Source of the DNA: an uncultured Arenimonas sp.
GTDB taxonomy: Bacteria; Pseudomonadota; Gammaproteobacteria; Xanthomonadales; Xanthomonadaceae
Reading direction: 5' to 3'
Assembly (NCBI GenBank): GCA_946480565.1
Contig: CAMLKR010000117.1
Coordinates: 1 to 7,228 of the forward strand
DNA: 7,228 nucleotides
Below are positions 6,572-7,228 of the stretch, one piece after another; positions within the stretch are counted from its first letter, which is position 1, and each line of letters opens with the position of its first letter. Both the position numbers and the translations under genes were made by a program. The notes below the pieces were generated by a model, which saw only the letters and a program-made list of their open reading frames with translations, did not search any database and was not told where the DNA came from.

Positions 6572-7228
6572 CAGAACCACCGCCGGGTTTCGCCGGCGCC
6601 GTTGACGTTCTCGACGCAGCGGCCGCAGAGCTCCGGATCACCGGAATGGCTGCCGATGTCGGCGCGGTAGTGCCAGCAACGCACGCACTTGGCGTGCGAG
6701 GTCGACGCCGCGTGCACCCAGGGACCGGCGCCGGCCTCGGGTTTCGCTGCGACCGGCTTGAAGTCCAGGCGCGAGGTGATGAAGAAGAAGCGCAGTTCGT
6801 CGGCCACCGGCGCGAACTTCGCCAGCGTCGCCTCGTCGGCATAGACGTCCACCTCGGCCTCGAGCGAGGCACCGATGGCGCCGTCGGCGCGCATCGGCTC
6901 CAGCACCTTGCTCACCGCCTCGCGCAGTTCGAGCAGGCGGTCGAAGTCGGCGGCGGAAAGCACCGCGTCGGCCGGCATCGGCGCCAGGCCGCCGTACCAG
7001 GTCGCCAGCAGCACGTGGTCTTCGCGCGGGCCCGGCAGATGCCGCCAGATCTCGTCGGCGGTGAAGGCCAGCACCGGCGCCAGCCAGCGCACGAAGGCCT
7101 CGGCGATGCGGAACATCGCGCTCTGCGCCGAGCGGCGACCGTGGCTGTCCACCTTCATGGTGTAGAGGCGGTCCTTGGTCACGTCCAGGTAGACCGCGCC
7201 CAGGTCGTTGGTGCAGAAGTTCTGCACC
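6571..7228 (-). CDS. ileS: Isoleucyl-tRNA synthetase, C-terminal part (5' end outside window)
   Basis: The last 218 or so residues of IleRS are present; the gene runs off the right edge. IleRS charges tRNA-Ile with isoleucine and edits misactivated valine. The visible start ([22 protein letters not shown]) belongs to the helical anticodon-binding domain, with '[17 protein letters not shown]' following. The C-terminus carries the Cys4 zinc-binding module CVRC...CGRC (cysteines at about 181, 184, 201 and 204 of the visible part) and ends RRWF. The presence of this zinc module indicates the bacterial-type IleRS rather than the eukaryote-like, mupirocin-resistant type; this is family knowledge. 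The Rossmann domain, editing domain and KMSKS loop lie outside the window. The TGA at 6573-6571 overlaps the lspA ATG by one base. Confidence 0.97.
   Translation of the reverse strand, partial: VQNFCTNDLGAVYLDVTKDRLYTMKVDSHGRRSAQSAMFRIAEAFVRWLAPVLAFTADEIWRHLPGPREDHVLLATWYGGLAPMPADAVLSAADFDRLLELREAVSKVLEPMRADGAIGASLEAEVDVYADEATLAKFAPVADELRFFFITSRLDFKPVAAKPEAGAGPWVHAASTSHAKCVRCWHYRADIGSHSGDPELCGRCVENVNGAGETRRWF

Noticed and set aside
1..7228. Mobile elements, CRISPR arrays, prophage genes or att sites, including integration next to the tRNA
   Set aside because: No transposase, integrase, spaced repeats or duplicated tRNA 3' end was seen; composition looks uniform.

Overview
This is a compact, GC-rich bacterial chromosome window made of ordinary, mostly conserved genes. 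The ileS-lspA-ispH order is typical of Gammaproteobacteria. High GC, an imuB-dnaE2 mutagenesis cassette and an LspA that resembles (from memory, not computed) Xanthomonas LspA in its 'VIDGFWNW...[14 protein letters not shown]' region suggest a Xanthomonadales/Lysobacteraceae-type organism. That placement is an inference of moderate confidence.

Layout. Positions 1-55 (+) hold the last codons of a gene that is very probably imuB, overlapping by ATGA the start of dnaE2 (52-3135, +), the error-prone DnaE2/ImuC polymerase. It converges, with only 9 bases between stop codons, on a minus-strand pair: a diacylglycerol-kinase-family lipid kinase (4901-3942) followed by a calcineurin-like metallophosphoesterase (3945-3145), also joined by an ATGA overlap. 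An 8-bp perfect hairpin contains both convergent stop codons. Upstream of the kinase are a strong rho-independent terminator (4988-4961) and tRNA-Thr(CGU) (5077-5002), both minus strand. The tRNA's probable promoter overlaps the stop codon of ispH. Positions 7228-5113 (minus) carry the end of ileS, then lspA, then ispH, tightly packed (one-base overlap, then a 7-base gap).

Function. The left part is an SOS-type translesion module: ImuB and DnaE2 replicate past DNA damage, usually with ImuA encoded further upstream, outside this window. The middle pair probably acts on lipids or another phosphorylated metabolite, but its substrate cannot be read from sequence. The right part is housekeeping: isoleucine charging of tRNA, lipoprotein signal-peptide removal and the last step of isoprenoid precursor synthesis, with a tRNA gene at its end that also supplies the only clear terminator.

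No mobile element, CRISPR array, phage gene or obviously foreign segment is visible, and no stretch above 300 bases lacks a gene. I found no convincing new biological system. The items most worth checking are the kinase/phosphoesterase pair, the stop-codon hairpin between convergent operons, and the ispH/tRNA-Thr transcriptional arrangement.
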